DNA from: Bigelowiella natans CCMP2755
Lineage: Eukaryota; Cercozoa; Chlorarachniophyceae
DNA length: 64,000 bases
Assembly: GCA_000320545.1 (NCBI GenBank)
Contig: ADNK01000257.1
Location: forward strand, 39,918 to 103,917
Direction of reading: 5' to 3'
In this document: positions 23,129-34,252 of the stretch, in pieces
How positions within the stretch are numbered: the first letter of the stretch is position 1
Layout: each line of letters starts with the position of its first letter
Program-made: the position numbers and the translations under genes
The notes under the pieces: generated by a model
Databases searched by the model: none
What the model saw: only the letters and a program-made list of their open reading frames with translations
Told to the model about the DNA's origin: nothing

Positions 23129-23591
23129 CGATGAGGTAATCTACCTCTCGATACAGCCTATTGTTCTCTGATTCTGCATGCCTGATAAACAGTACTCGCA
23201 ATATTCCACCGTCTTTCTCTCCCTTCATGCCCGAGTGTTTATATCCACGTCTTCCACCCTCAACAGTTCTTTGGGAAGAGAGCATTCTAGTCTTCCCAAG
23301 AAGGGGGGCCCGAGTGCTTTTAAGGTGATGCTGGCAACTTACCTTCGCTTGTTGGTATAAGAACCGGTGCTCTGTAGATGTACCTGAATGACGGGAGAAA
23401 TACATAAGATATAGACAGGTGTCATATGTATCGCATGGATCTTTTCTCTTACCTAGTCTACATGAGGCAGTGAGACCTCTCGTCGTTCGTCTCAAAGATT
23501 GCCGCTCCCCGCTTGCCCTGCCCCGCAAAAGGGAGGCACTGCACTTCAACGTTCGCGTTGTTTTTGCGGACAAACAACTTAGCTTCATCAA
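21126..23591 (-). CDS. Histidine phosphatase (phosphoglycerate-mutase superfamily), at least 9 exons
   Basis: Enzyme of the branch-1 histidine phosphatase fold; substrate not predictable. Minus-strand exons: 23145-23591, 22879-22921, 22714-22756, 22516-22635, 22284-22335, 22139-22195, 21652-21768, 21300-21425 and 21126-21180, all in phase (353 codons plus one base). The N-terminal ~100 residues are basic and Ser/Arg-rich (CSASLLRGRASGERQSLRR), like an organelle targeting sequence. Motifs follow: VLFIRHAESENNR (catalytic His and Arg), DPPLTEEGWIQAEDLATRLE, VYTSAMYRALQTASP split by an intron (second Arg and the RALQTA signature), IHETGGVF, GLTRDQILVEFSGY, NGWWRGGVET, and IAVISHGSFLSALIRSL (second catalytic His). 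A segment ANCSFALLNTSISCIDIQ ends the secure part. The final exon is unresolved. All four catalytic residues expected of the family are present. Confidence 0.85.
22477..22509. repeat. TA microsatellite next to a splice donor
   Basis: TA run within an intron of the histidine phosphatase. It begins a few bases inside the intron after the donor at 22515. Confidence 0.85.
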
Positions 23592-24178
23592 CTATGTCTA
23601 TACAATGTAGTTATAGGAGGATATATTAGACGAGAACTCCTCTGATAGGGATCCAACTCGCCACCACAAATCATCACGTAGCACTCGACGGCTAGATTTC
23701 AGACGGTAGAAAGGCGACCTAGCCCGCCAATTGGAATGGCCATTCAGCAAATATTCTCGGGTATAAAACCAATGGTGAAAGCATAGGTGTTACCTTTCGC
23801 TTCGAACTAGTTTGGTCTGAGTATAGGTGGTGTGGGGCGCCTACGTGGCGACACCATTCGGAATGTTAGAGCAGCAGCAGCGCCTAATTATTGGAATTTT
23901 TATTTTTATTTTTACAAAAACGCAGGGGATTTTATGCTATCTCATCCATATTTGCTACGGTTGGGCTTGATCTAGATATTTTTAAAAGTCACATCCTTGG
24001 ATGATATTCCATTTACGATAAAGTAGGCATAAAATGTTGACACATAAAAACGCATGATATTTAATCTCTACGACATGGAATATAGTCGATCGAAAACAAT
24101 TTGAGTTACATCGTCGGAGAAACTTCCGAGAAAATGCCTCGTGCAGTGGTCGAGAGCAGGAGTTGAATTGTGACGACG
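23592..24178. other. Intergenic between divergent genes, no gene seen
   Basis: Separates the histidine phosphatase (minus) from the small Tudor gene (plus). It presumably holds both promoters. No clear TGTCGCAGG motif and no coding frame recognised. Confidence 0.5.
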
Positions 24179-24441
24179 ATGGCGGACAACAGTCAGGTGC
24201 TCCGCTGCGAGAACTGGCGAGATTAAAAAACACTCAAGTCACGATGTGAATACAGTAGCAATTTTTTTAATGGTGAATGCCTCCTGCCGTTTTTCCATGA
24301 AAGGCAAAGGATGTAGAGAAGCGGAAAGATGGTGCAGAGAGCGACGCAACAATCAGTATCGGCACCAAGGTATACACGTTCTACAACTGATTTCTCGTTA
24401 ATTAACGATCATATCTCAATTACACACACATACACAGACAC

Positions 24442-24495
<54 letters not shown>

Positions 24496-24823
24496 TAAAT
24501 ATGTAAACATGTGTGTAAATTTACATTTTAAACAATATCCCATTGTCAAGGTCCTTGCTTTTTACAAGCATGAGAAGATCTACTACCCAGCTGTCGTGCG
24601 TACCCTTGTTGGAGAAAAGGAAGCAGAGGTGGTTACTTTTTGTACCTGTCGCCACGCCAATAAGCAAAGGGATATGCGTAGCATGGTTGTATTGCCTGTG
24701 TGCGTGTATATGTTCTCATGCCTCTCACCCTTAACTTACTTGCTTGCTTTACAGGTACAGTATCTCGGATATCCGGGCACTGTACAACTTCACACAGACT
24801 CTCTTGTTCCGATCGAAAAGTAG
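24179..24823 (+). CDS. Small Tudor-domain protein, 4 exons
   Basis: Exons 24179-24196, 24304-24369, 24551-24628 and 24755-24823 give 76 residues. The body is one Tudor-like barrel: SIGTKVLAFYKHEKIYYPAVV, a turn, EVQYLGYPGTVQLHTDSLVPIEK. The aromatic pairs (Y/Y and Y/Y) that would form the methyl-lysine or methyl-arginine cage are visible. Such domains recruit proteins to methylated histones or spliceosomal tails (SMN/SPF30 class). The tiny first exon (MADNSQ) is the least certain piece. The rest joins in phase. An intron holds a 44-bp TA run. A second Tudor-like gene begins 67 bp downstream, so the two probably arose by tandem duplication. Confidence 0.7.
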
Positions 24824-24890
24824 TTCATCATAATCTGCAGTTCCTATGTTTTTTGTTTTTTTTTTAAATCGTTTATTCTTCACTTAAGCA

Positions 24891-25254
24891 ATGGCCACAC
24901 CTAGATGTGCTGAATTCGCAAAGGATGAATACAAACGATTCGGTTCATTATCAGTGGGGAGCAAGGTAGGTGTTACGGTTCTCTTGGAGTGTCCGCTTCT
25001 TCGACAAGTTAGATTGCTGTCAGGTGTATGCAAGGTATGCGGAGGAGGAACAGCTGTGGTACCATGCCAGGATTACAGGTATTCCTACAATTTCTCTCTT
25101 GTCAGCCGAAAATGAGCAAGCTGTTCCTTTAACTTCTCCTCCTCCTCCTCCTCCTCCTCCTCCCTATGATGCAGCAACGAATGCAGGTAGCTACAACGTC
25201 AGGTTCAGTGGTTTTGATCATGATGGAACCGACCACAAGTGCAAACAAACTGAG
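24891..25254 (+). CDS. Second Tudor-domain protein, 5' exons (3' structure uncertain)
   Basis: Exons 24891-24965, 25024-25078 and 25187-25254 join in phase: MATPRCAEFAKDEYKRFG, then SVGSKVYARYAEEEQLWYHARITG and YNVRFSGFDHDGTDHK, a Tudor-like barrel related to the one just upstream. After TE at 25254 the next exon is not clear. The intron holds runs of GTA (about 25258-25303) and CT (about 25345-25382). The protein may continue into the exon chain starting at 25612, but the phases differ by one base, so one small exon is missing or the two are separate genes. Confidence 0.6.
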
Positions 25255-25266
25255 GTATTAGTAGTA

Positions 25267-25303
<37 letters not shown>

Positions 25304-25339
25304 GTTCATTTAACTTTCCCCTTTACAACATGCTCTCTT

Positions 25340-25389
<50 letters not shown>

Positions 25390-25611
25390 GCTCGCTTGCT
25401 TTTTCTCTCTCAGTAAATCCTACCGTTGATTCCCCAATTTGCTTACTACAGGCATTCTCGGAACGATTTCTTAAGCGAATAATGCGAAAAGGCATTACTA
25501 GAATTACGATTATAGCAATAATAAAAATACGATGAAACAAAATCAGGTCACGCATTCCTAGCTCTCTCGCATACTCCTCACCTTTCTTCTGTTCTTGGGG
25601 CCATGCTGCAG

Positions 25612-26930
25612 GTAGTGCAAGAGGAGGGGGGAAGAAAGGAGACTCGAAGGGCAAGGATAAAGCGGGTACAATACCACGAAGACCTATTCCTAATCTCCCC
25701 GAGAAGTCGGATCCTAAATTCACTCTAGAGCAGGTCATAACAGCAGCAGCACCGCCAACAACAACAACAACAACAACAAGAGCAAGAAGACGAGGAGTTA
25801 AGGAAATAGAAAGAATGTGTACTGCCTGGACGCATTTCGTGGCATTCTATTTGTTCTTATCTTCCTCCTCTCCCGCCCCTCCCCCGCCGCCGTCTACTTC
25901 CCCTTTCTCTAATGCTCTCGCTCACAGATTTTAAGCTCCAAGAAAGAGGGGTCTGCAAACTTTTATTTATCGATATCCGAAGATACTAAGGTTCTCTGTA
26001 GCAGTAGCAGTAGCAGCACTTTTCTGCTTTGTATTGATTCGTTTTTATCACAGTTTAACAATACTACCGAGAGGGGTGATGATGCACCTGTGTGTGCTGC
26101 TACTATTCACCCTTGCATACTACACGTTCCAGTTATCTCGCGACCACTAATATCATCGTCTCATCGTCATCGTCGTCTTCGTCTTCAGGTGTGTGATATG
26201 ATGAGTCCGATATTAGCGCTCTACCAATGCGGAGTACCAGCACGATACGGCGGCGAGGGCGGGTGAGACTTGTGGTGGTGGTAGTGGTGGTGCTGGTGAT
26301 GATGATCATCCGAAAAAACAGCAGCATAAATAGTTGAGGTAGGAGTAAGTAAATAGATAGAAAATCGATAATATCGGTTACAAGCGAGTCAGTTGTTGTA
26401 AAAGCGAAACAGAGACCAGAAGAATTACAATATCCACACGCTCTAATCTACATGCAAAGCAGTCTTGTCCTATCAACTATATGTCAGTGATAGCAGCGTT
26501 ATCATTCTCATCGTGTTGTCGTCGTTCGCAAACAGATATCCCAGCGGCGAGATTGCAGCAATCCTGCGCGCAACAACGGACGATGTTGACCTTCAAATTC
26601 CTGATAAAATTAAGACTGCAATAGCTGCGTGCTTTGCGAAAGATGAATCATCACCTAACGGTCCTTTGAATTACCAACATCAACTTTAAATTGGCCTTTA
26701 TTTGATAATAGCAGTTAAATCCTTCAGCTTTTACACAAAACACGTCCGTTGTCTTCAGAGTTTGCGTTCGAGTACATCTGGTGTGCTAGCCAGATCTCTG
26801 ACATTCTCAAGCCAAAAGACGGTTGCCGTGCCTCTCTCCCTCTCTTCTTCCCTCTTATCCGGCTCTGCGTATGCAAGTGCTTGTGTGCGCTTATATCAAG
26901 AAACATATATATATATATATATATATATAT

Positions 26931-26983
<53 letters not shown>

Positions 26984-27186
26984 TGCTGGTGTGTGCATCG
27001 TTACCGTAGATTCTTAGTAATATTAGATTTCGCGCAGTTGCCTATTTCATTCTGTTCTCATCCCCATTATCATCCTCATCATCGTCATCTTTCCCCTCTC
27101 CTCTCTCAAAGGCGGTTCAGTAAACTTGGTACATCACGCATGGGTGTACAAGGACATTCAACCAGGGCAGCGAAGGTACCAACCTG

Positions 27187-27228
<42 letters not shown>

Positions 27229-27675
27229 GTTTTCTTAGCCTATCATCAAGCAAACAAAAGAGGCCATTCCTATTTTATACTTGGATAATATATACACAAT
27301 AGAGGGGAGGAGGGAGGGAGAGGGAGGAGGCTGTAATCAACACTCGTGGCGTTGTAACACACCACCTACTCCTCCCCCTCCTCCACCTGTTACTATTACT
27401 CTTATCAGGCAGTGCCAGATGCCGATGGGGGTATTCAACATGGGCGACGAAAACAAATGGGCGGGGAGGCTGGAAGTTAAAAATCCGGTGCTGCTGCTGC
27501 TACTGCTACTGCTATATAATATACACCGCTCATTGCTGCGACATCATTAATAACGATGGAATTCACGTTTTTGCTGCACTCTTATTGATAGGCTTCTAAG
27601 GGCGGGAGAGACGCCAGCCATGATAAATGTACGCCCCAGAGGGTGTCTGTTCATGCAGCTAAGCGTAATAAGTAA
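25612..27675 (+). CDS. Unrecognised protein, chain of nine exons, probably continuing the Tudor gene
   Basis: Exons 25612-25733, 25928-25990, 26054-26131, 26189-26262, 26536-26660, 26759-26821, 27112-27175, 27409-27487 and 27592-27675 join in phase with no stop to TAA at 27673. They give about 250 residues. Readable segments include GSARGGGKKGDSKGKDK, IPNLPEKSDPKFTLEQ, CDMMSPILALYQCGVPARYG, GEIAAILRATTDDVDLQIPD, FEYIWCASQISDILKPKDGG, LVHHAWVYKDIQPGQRR and MGVFNMGDENKWAGRLEV. I recognise no family. The 5' end lacks a start, which fits continuation from the Tudor exons upstream. The introns carry large TA, CTC and GTA microsatellites. Individual exon edges are supported by phase agreement but not by homology. 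Confidence 0.5.
26903..26969. repeat. Long TA microsatellite in an intron
   Basis: Two TA tracts separated by a short AACATA interruption, followed by TG repeats, in the intron 26822-27111. A further TA tract lies at 27187-27223, just inside the next intron. Confidence 0.9.
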
Positions 27676-28315
27676 GTGCGAATGTGTAAGGAGAAGGAGG
27701 AGGAGGAGGAGGAGGAGGAGGAGGAGGAAAGCTAGGCAACAATAGTTTCAGCACGGGAACGATGCTTTATTTCTCTTGCGACTTCCATCTTGCATGCCAT
27801 CTCATTCCGACAACGACGTTGAAAGCAGCCGATATTACATATACATTTCTGATTGTCAATTTGTATTATAATGCTCGCAGGTGGGTCATGTGCTGCAGCC
27901 CTAACAATGCGAAGATATACTTCGATCTTAAGAACCCGTTGATTGCTTTCTGGTGCGTGAATTGCCATTGGTTTTGTTATCCTCGTACCGTCGAAGAATA
28001 ATGGCATAATTCAGTTGAAAATACTGCGATTTTAGTCCTTTTGGTGTCTTCCTGAGGGATTGAAGCTTTTCCTTCTTTTTATTTGATTTTATATTGCCTA
28101 ACTTATTGGATCAATGCGTGATTATTTTGGCTAAAATATTCAGGTCAGCAGCAATAGACAGAGATGCCGAAAAGCCTAGGATTCTCGTACAATTTAACTG
28201 GTAGCAAAGATACGTCTCTCACGCTTATATAAATGCTGCTGCTTGTAGTACGTATATATATGCAATCAAGTAACAACCGGCCTCTTTCTCACTGCTTTCG
28301 TCGTATGTTGTCAGG
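27676..28315. other. Unresolved stretch with GAG microsatellite
   Basis: GAG run at about 27696-27728. Protein-like pieces appear on both strands between 27730 and 28210. One is a 91-codon minus-strand frame at 27732-28007. Another is a plus-strand segment EKPRILVQFNW ending near 28203. I could not build a consistent spliced gene from them. Confidence 0.35.
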
Positions 28316-28587
28316 ATGTTCACGCAGAGAATTACAGCATCAACTTACTCTCTTCTACAGAAAGCATCCACTTTAAAAGAACTGCTCGATGGAATGGTCA
28401 TAACTCCTTTCTCATGATTCTCTATCCTACGCTGTCTTTGAGTTTGTTTTTGGTGTCATAGTCATTCCTCCTCATACTGAAAAAATGATAACAACTTCAG
28501 AAATCCCAAAAAGCCGACATTGAGAAGGAAATCGGAGGCAGCGCACCTATAGATGAGCTTCTCAACACCTTTTCGTACAAAAGTTAG
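28316..28587 (+). CDS. Small two-exon protein of 55 residues, unknown
   Basis: Exons 28316-28396 and 28501-28587 join in phase 0 across an intron with GT and CAG ends. The protein runs MFTQRITASTYSLLQKAS, then KSQKADIEKEIGGSAPIDEL and a short tail. No membrane segment or known motif is seen. The C-terminal half looks like an amphipathic helix. It may be the last part of a longer gene, since the unresolved exons upstream are on the same strand. Confidence 0.45.
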
Positions 28588-29713
28588 TTACTTAAAATGA
28601 AGACTGCAAGCTTTGTGAGATGTATGAGCTGCCAGTGGAGAGCAATGTGCGATATGATGCATCGATTACGAGGGTTTCATTTGCATTGATTAATAACAAC
28701 ACGTCGATCTTGCACAGCACGCACATGTGATGCGATGTTCACACACGTACAAGCTACACGTAATGGCGTGGCATGAAAATGAAATCAATGGCCTGGCGCA
28801 GCCTGCGGGGCCATGAGGCATCGCAATGTACATGCTAGCATGACAAGCATGCTTGTCATCATCGCTCAGCGCTACTTAGGACTTAAACTTGACTTGCGTC
28901 AGACTTGTTCATCTTGGTGTCGCACAATGATTTCATCATCGATTGCACGTTTGGTTGCAAAGCATTGTGTTCATCTGTAGCCATGCAAATTGAGTGTTGT
29001 TGTTAAAGGCTGTGTTGATCATGCATGAGCATTCAGCGAAGACAGTCATCAGAGCTGTCTGGCGATGCGCACAATGCCAACTGTGCAGGTCAATCAGTTG
29101 TGTTTAACCATTGCAACAGCGATCACGCATGTGCACGTTCTTCTCTGCGTGTTCTTTCTTTTTCGTCACTGAACGATGAAATGATGTTCATCACTTTCTG
29201 AAATGTTCGCACGCATCTAGTAGCTTGCATTGCTGAGAAAGCACTTTCAAAATTCTTTCGCGGGTCAGTGCCACATCAGGATGATTGTTCGTCATGCCGT
29301 GCACCGTTAGCCATGTGTTCAGGGCCTTTTGAATTCTTCGAGAGCCTCACAGGTACTTGCCCATTCTCTAGCACACTGCCCTCATGTGGCAGCAGGCAGC
29401 AGCCACATCAGGATGGGGTCGAAAGAAAATGCATGTGTTGCATTTACATGATGAGAAAACGTTGGCATTGCTGCTTCTGCTCACTGATGCACACCATTGT
29501 TGTTGCATTCCTCCTCACTTTCCCACTGTCGGGATGGACGTTGCGGAACAAGTGGAATGTCCAAGTGGAATGGTCGACGTCACATTGTGAGAATTAGGAT
29601 GAAGACAGCAGAGAGCAGAGGAATGATGCAACTCCCAAGATCCGTCACCTTCAAGCGATCCACCATCCTTTGCATCGCATCGGTTTGCAGTGTGCAAAAG
29701 AGAGAGATGGAGA

Positions 29714-29757
<44 letters not shown>

Positions 29758-30256
29758 TAGCTCGCTCGCTCGCTCGCTCTTTCCTCCCTCCCTTCCTCCC
29801 TTTCTCTGCAATTCCGTCGAGTGCCAAATCAACAATGCACCAAAGACATCCAACAAATCAGTGATGTCGAAGCCACCAGACGACAAGTTGCTCCGACGGT
29901 TCATCGAGACGCACAATCTCATCACGAGCACACGCGATTGCTGGGTGGTGCTAGAGCACTGTGCAAGGCAGTAGCTTGGCTTTTCGCATTTTGATTTCTT
30001 CGCGGCAAAAAGGTGCTTCGATTGCAGTGGTGATCTAGATTTTCATTGGGTTGGTTGCAGCGCACATTGCTTGCTAGCCAGGTAGCATGGCACACGATGA
30101 TGTGAACATTTCTAGATTGCCACACAACGACGAGTCATTCGCATGAAATGAAACGAGATCCAGACAGTTCGACTTCAAAAGGACGTCGACAAATGCGGTT
30201 TTGATGCCTGGCATCCTTCATGTCAAACACACCGATTTCAGCAACAATTAGAAGCA
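28588..30256. other. TGCA-rich compositional island, no supported gene
   Basis: Sequence rich in GCATGC, TGTGCA and CATTGC words and nearly free of the CAT/CTA trinucleotide runs found elsewhere. One CT run (about 29715-29755) with CTCG repeats. The word CCACATCAGGATG occurs twice (29272, 29402). Short frames exist on both strands without recognisable domains. It looks like the 3' flank, or the body, of a large inserted element containing the gene at 30257-31999. Confidence 0.45.
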
Positions 30257-31999
30257 TCACTGTAACGTCGTGCTTCCCTCTTTTCCATTGAAGACCGCCA
30301 TTTCATTCTCATATCTGATTTGGTCCATGTTAGCTTTCTCAATGTATGGTTGTCTCTCTTTTTCAGACAAACTCTTCCAAGCCTGGCCCACCAGCTTGAC
30401 AATTTCCGTATGCGCTCTGTGCGAATAGCACCTTCGAAAGTGAGAGATTTTGTGCTCGAAAAAGAAGATGTAACTATTCCTCGACTTTTTGGGCCTGAGA
30501 GCCTGGAGGGACTTCCTTTTACGTTTCCTCCTTTGCCTTCTTCTTTCCTTCTTCGCAACTTTGAAAAATTGCTCCTTGCTCTCCTTTGTTGCAAGATCCC
30601 ACTTTTTTTTTGTGAGTATGTCAATGCCAGGCTCGAAGATGTTCGGGTGGTTGGATCTGATCACTGGTCGATATTTTTGGAAGAAGTAATGTAGAGCGCA
30701 GTCTTCAAGGCTCTTGTCCTTGAAACAAGGTGTTTTGCTCTTCCTTTTGATGAATCGCGTTTTCACTTTAGCAGTGATAATTTCTGATGCTTTTTTTTTA
30801 GACAGCCCAACAACTTCCGTCTCGCCTAAATTTCGAAGGTAGCGCAACTGCTTCAATGTTGCATACTCATACTCTCCTGACTCCTTTGAATGTATTGCTG
30901 TCCTACCATTACGTAATTTCATTTGAAAGCTTCTACTGGTGTCATAATGCCTCTTTCGAATTTCTTTAACTCTCTCAGCCTTTGCATTGAGACGGGCCTG
31001 CGCCTTTTTCACACTGCCAAACTTGGTTGAAGCAACTCGTTCTAAGTTGGTTCGCAAGAATATCTTTGCAGGATGAAAGCCTGGATTTTTCGGATTAGGT
31101 ACACGGCAAAATATTTCATCCTTTAAGTCATGTGGGCACAACCCCAGCTGGAACCACGCTGCTTGTTGCGACAGGAACTTTTCTCGTCCCTTCTGTGAAA
31201 AAATGCAACCATGGCAGACTCCATCTCCATGAATCCAATGCAAAGCGTGAGGCTTGTGGCACAAGTTGCATAGGTCCAAGTTTGGATTCCGCTTCAAGAG
31301 CCACAAATTAGCCTTGACAAATTGCAATTCTCATCAGTACGAACATGTGCAAGAATTTAACAATGGGACCGTTTTGTGGACGTAGATCAGCCTGCATTTT
31401 GTTCTGTGATATTGCACAAATTCTCTTTCGAGGACGACATTAGTAAATTGATCCGCAACATAAGAAAACTGTGAAAAGTTATAGATTGCTTTGTCTTTCA
31501 CAAAATCGTCTACAATTTTCTTGAAATCAAACCGCCCTGCATGATGAACATGTCCATCTGCTTTGGTTGGAATGCACAGACCGGTTAGTGGGCACTTTGG
31601 AGCTTCATTGAGAGACCTAAACCCATCTAAAACTTCATCTCGAAAAGCAAATATGTCATCCAGCGTAGCCTGCCTTGCGGCTCTACGAAACTCCATGGGC
31701 ACCTTCATGGACTCTGAAATTTTCTTTGTTGGAGGTTCAGACGACTCAAGTGGATAATGATTTTTTGGATCACATTCTTCATGATGCCATCTAATCGCTA
31801 CGAAGTTCGCTTTCATTTTCCCATGAAATTTCGAACGTCTTTTGATTCCAACCCTCATGTGTCCTTTCTCAATGACTTCATCACAAGATCCACAGATGCT
31901 GCGATTAGATCGTGCCTTTTCGATCATCCTGCAGAAGCCAGCATGCTTCGGGAGTTTGATCGAATCGAAATGCTTTGTGGACATGCCTTTTGGTCTCAA
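30257..31999 (-). CDS. PARP-finger / DUF3223-like / XPA-like / HMG-box protein, 2 exons
   Basis: Predicted DNA-binding protein of 561 residues from exons 31370-31999 and 30257-31312. Domains in order: (1) about 25-80, a PARP-type zinc finger (CGSC...RVGIKRR...RWHHEEC, Cys-Cys-His-Cys), which in PARP and DNA ligase III recognises DNA breaks; (2) about 130-215, a DUF3223-like domain (CPLTGLCIPTKADGHVHHAG, FKKIVDDF, EFVQYHRTKCRLIYVHKTAN); (3) about 220-330, a Cys-pair segment (CNLCHKP...CHGC) followed by a stretch like the XPA DNA-binding core (KFLSQQAAWFQLGL, RVPNPKNPGFHPAKIFLRTN, KFGSVKKAQARLNAKAERV); (4) about 485-550, an HMG box (RPKKSRNSYIFFF...KLVGQAWKSLSEKERQPYIEKA). The 57-nt segment between the exons contains two in-frame TGA codons. 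Treating it as an intron restores the end of the DUF3223-like domain. Assignments 2 and 3 rest on motif memory. It lies alone in an island of foreign-looking composition. Confidence 0.7.
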
Positions 32000-33661
32000 T
32001 TGTGTCCTTTGGAATGTGAAAAACCCGTTTCATCTCACAGATCTTCTTCTCACCAGGAGATCATGACTCGGTCGACGTTCGTGACCAGTGAGACTCGAAA
32101 GACCCCAACTCGTCAGTTCATTTCACTCCAAGAAGAAGCAATTGATGTCCAAAGTCTGAGATGCCACGCATTTGAAAATGGTCTGTGGTGTCATGACCCT
32201 GTCATGGTGGTCATGGCGGTGGTCATGGCTTGCCACGAACGTTTGCCAAACCTCGAACAATCATCACAGTGCGACTCAGAAAATGTGACCAGCTTGGTGC
32301 ATTTGGCCTCCGTTTGCTGTGAAGTTCCCACGGCGTCCTCTTGTTCGTGCTGTTGCCTTCAAACGGTTGTTTGCTGTGTGCTTGCGCGTGCAGTTTTTGC
32401 ATCAATGCGAAGTTCAGTGTTCAATGTTCAGTGTTCAATGCTTTCCCAAGTGTTGTTGAAACACCTTTTCTTCTTCTTTCTTTCTGTTTTTGCCGAAGAG
32501 CGCGTGACTCAAGTGGGTGAACTGGCCTGGTTGTTCTCAGACTTCGGTTTCGTTCTGCACTCATGAAACCGAAGAACATCGGGCCAGAATTTGCAATCTG
32601 CCATGATGGACATGCAACACACTGTGCATGCAAGACATGCAACACACTGTGTGTGCAATGCACATTGTGCATTGCTGTGTCTGTCATTGCCTTCGAGGCA
32701 CTGCGTTTCGAACACTGCAAATGTCAGTTAGAACCTGGACACATTCCAACTGTGCCAACAATTGACAGACAATTCACCTGGCCTCAACTCGTCATCCCTG
32801 GCTTCCTTGGATGCAGGGTGTTGGCCAGTTGTGTCAGCACTCACCACCAACAGGGTGCTGACAAGTCCTTGCAATGATTGTTGTTGAGGCTCTGCTGCGT
32901 GCATGTGCCTGTCTCCCATGTGGTTCTGGCGCATGCAGATTTGATCAATGCTTTGTTCATTGTTCATTGTTCATTGTTCATTGCTCAGCTCACAACACGA
33001 TGAATCACGGTGTCACGCTCGCAAAGTCCAACTGCACCCTCCACACTGCTAGACTGCTGCGGCAATGCACTCCGCTTAACCCACCACTGGTGTCATGAGT
33101 CGAATTGAGCAAGTGTTTCGTGAATTGAACGTGAATTCTGTTTCCTCCTCCATTCACTCCACTCGGTCTGCAGCGGTGGCAATTTGCCTTCCCTTTGGTG
33201 AGTCAAACCGGATGATGGTCAGCTCAACTGTTCAGTGGCAAGTTTCTTTTTTCCTGCTGAGTCCGCGACACGTCTGGTTTGTGCGAGTGTGTGTGGCTTG
33301 GCTGTGCGCGCAGAGCAGCGCAGCAGCAACGAGTCATCGATCGCACAATGATCACATTCACGTTTGTGCAAGCATGCGTTTTTGCGTCGCAGCATGGCTC
33401 GTGTTCTGCTTTGCTCGTGCTGTGCACGAATGGCTCAAACGTGCACGTGCACGCGCTGCCACTGTGAACGTGTGGTGACCTGGTGATTCACAATTGGGTG
33501 TGATCCATGATCCAAACGATGATCACAATCAACAACCACTCCTCTGTCCGAAACACACAAGAAACAATGCGAGTGCACAGACAAGATGGAGATGTGATCG
33601 CATCTGTCGGCAGCAGCACCCGCTCCCTCTCGATGACAACTTCTGGAACTGAACTTTCCTG
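32000..33661. other. 5' flank of the HMG/PARP-finger gene, TGCA-rich, no supported gene
   Basis: Continues the compositional island. Contains short tandems such as TTCATTG repeated four times near 32957-32985, GTTCAATGTTCAGTG near 32418-32440, and a CAACACACTGTG pair near 32607-32650. Several frames are open on the plus strand, including one of 269 codons at 31757-32566 that overlaps the coding exon antisense. None has recognisable domains. Confidence 0.45.
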
Positions 33662-34186
33662 CTATCCTCCTCTCTCGACATTTGATCCTCCTCCCATTTT
33701 GTCGATAGATCTAGATTCATCATTGTCATTATCACCCCTGCCATGGTCTTCATCATCAGAGTCATCATCCTTTTCGCCAATATCCACATATTGAGAGGCG
33801 CCCCTCAAGAACGATTCCAGATCTTCTGGCTCATCATCCTCTTTTAGCTTCAATGCTGCAATGGCTTCCTCAGTGATTTCTTTCAGATTTGCCGATGGTG
33901 CTGCATCTTGGATCAGCTTGTGCTGGAGAGAAAGCTCTTCTTTGAACCGGATATTTTCCTACAAACGTGGTCAAAGTAGCATTTAGATTTTGATAAACTG
34001 TTGTTGAGGGGGGGAGAGGGAGAAGGGGAGGTTAAGAAATAAATCTATGATCTGTAATCAGGATGGTAGTTAGGGACAACAGACAGAAGATAGCCATTGA
34101 AATATTCCCGCAAGCTTCTTTGCTCTTTCTTCCAGGTCCAATTCCCCGACGACTTCGGGTAATAGGGATCGATAGAGCTGTCGAAT

Positions 34187-34252
<66 letters not shown>

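Noticed and set aside
27732-28007. Minus-strand frame of 91 codons
   Set aside because: Protein-like on casual reading, but no homology, and the opposite strand gives equally plausible exons. Left as unresolved.
31757-32566. Plus-strand frame of 269 codons
   Set aside because: Its first part is the antisense shadow of the PARP-finger exon and the rest has repetitive composition without domains.
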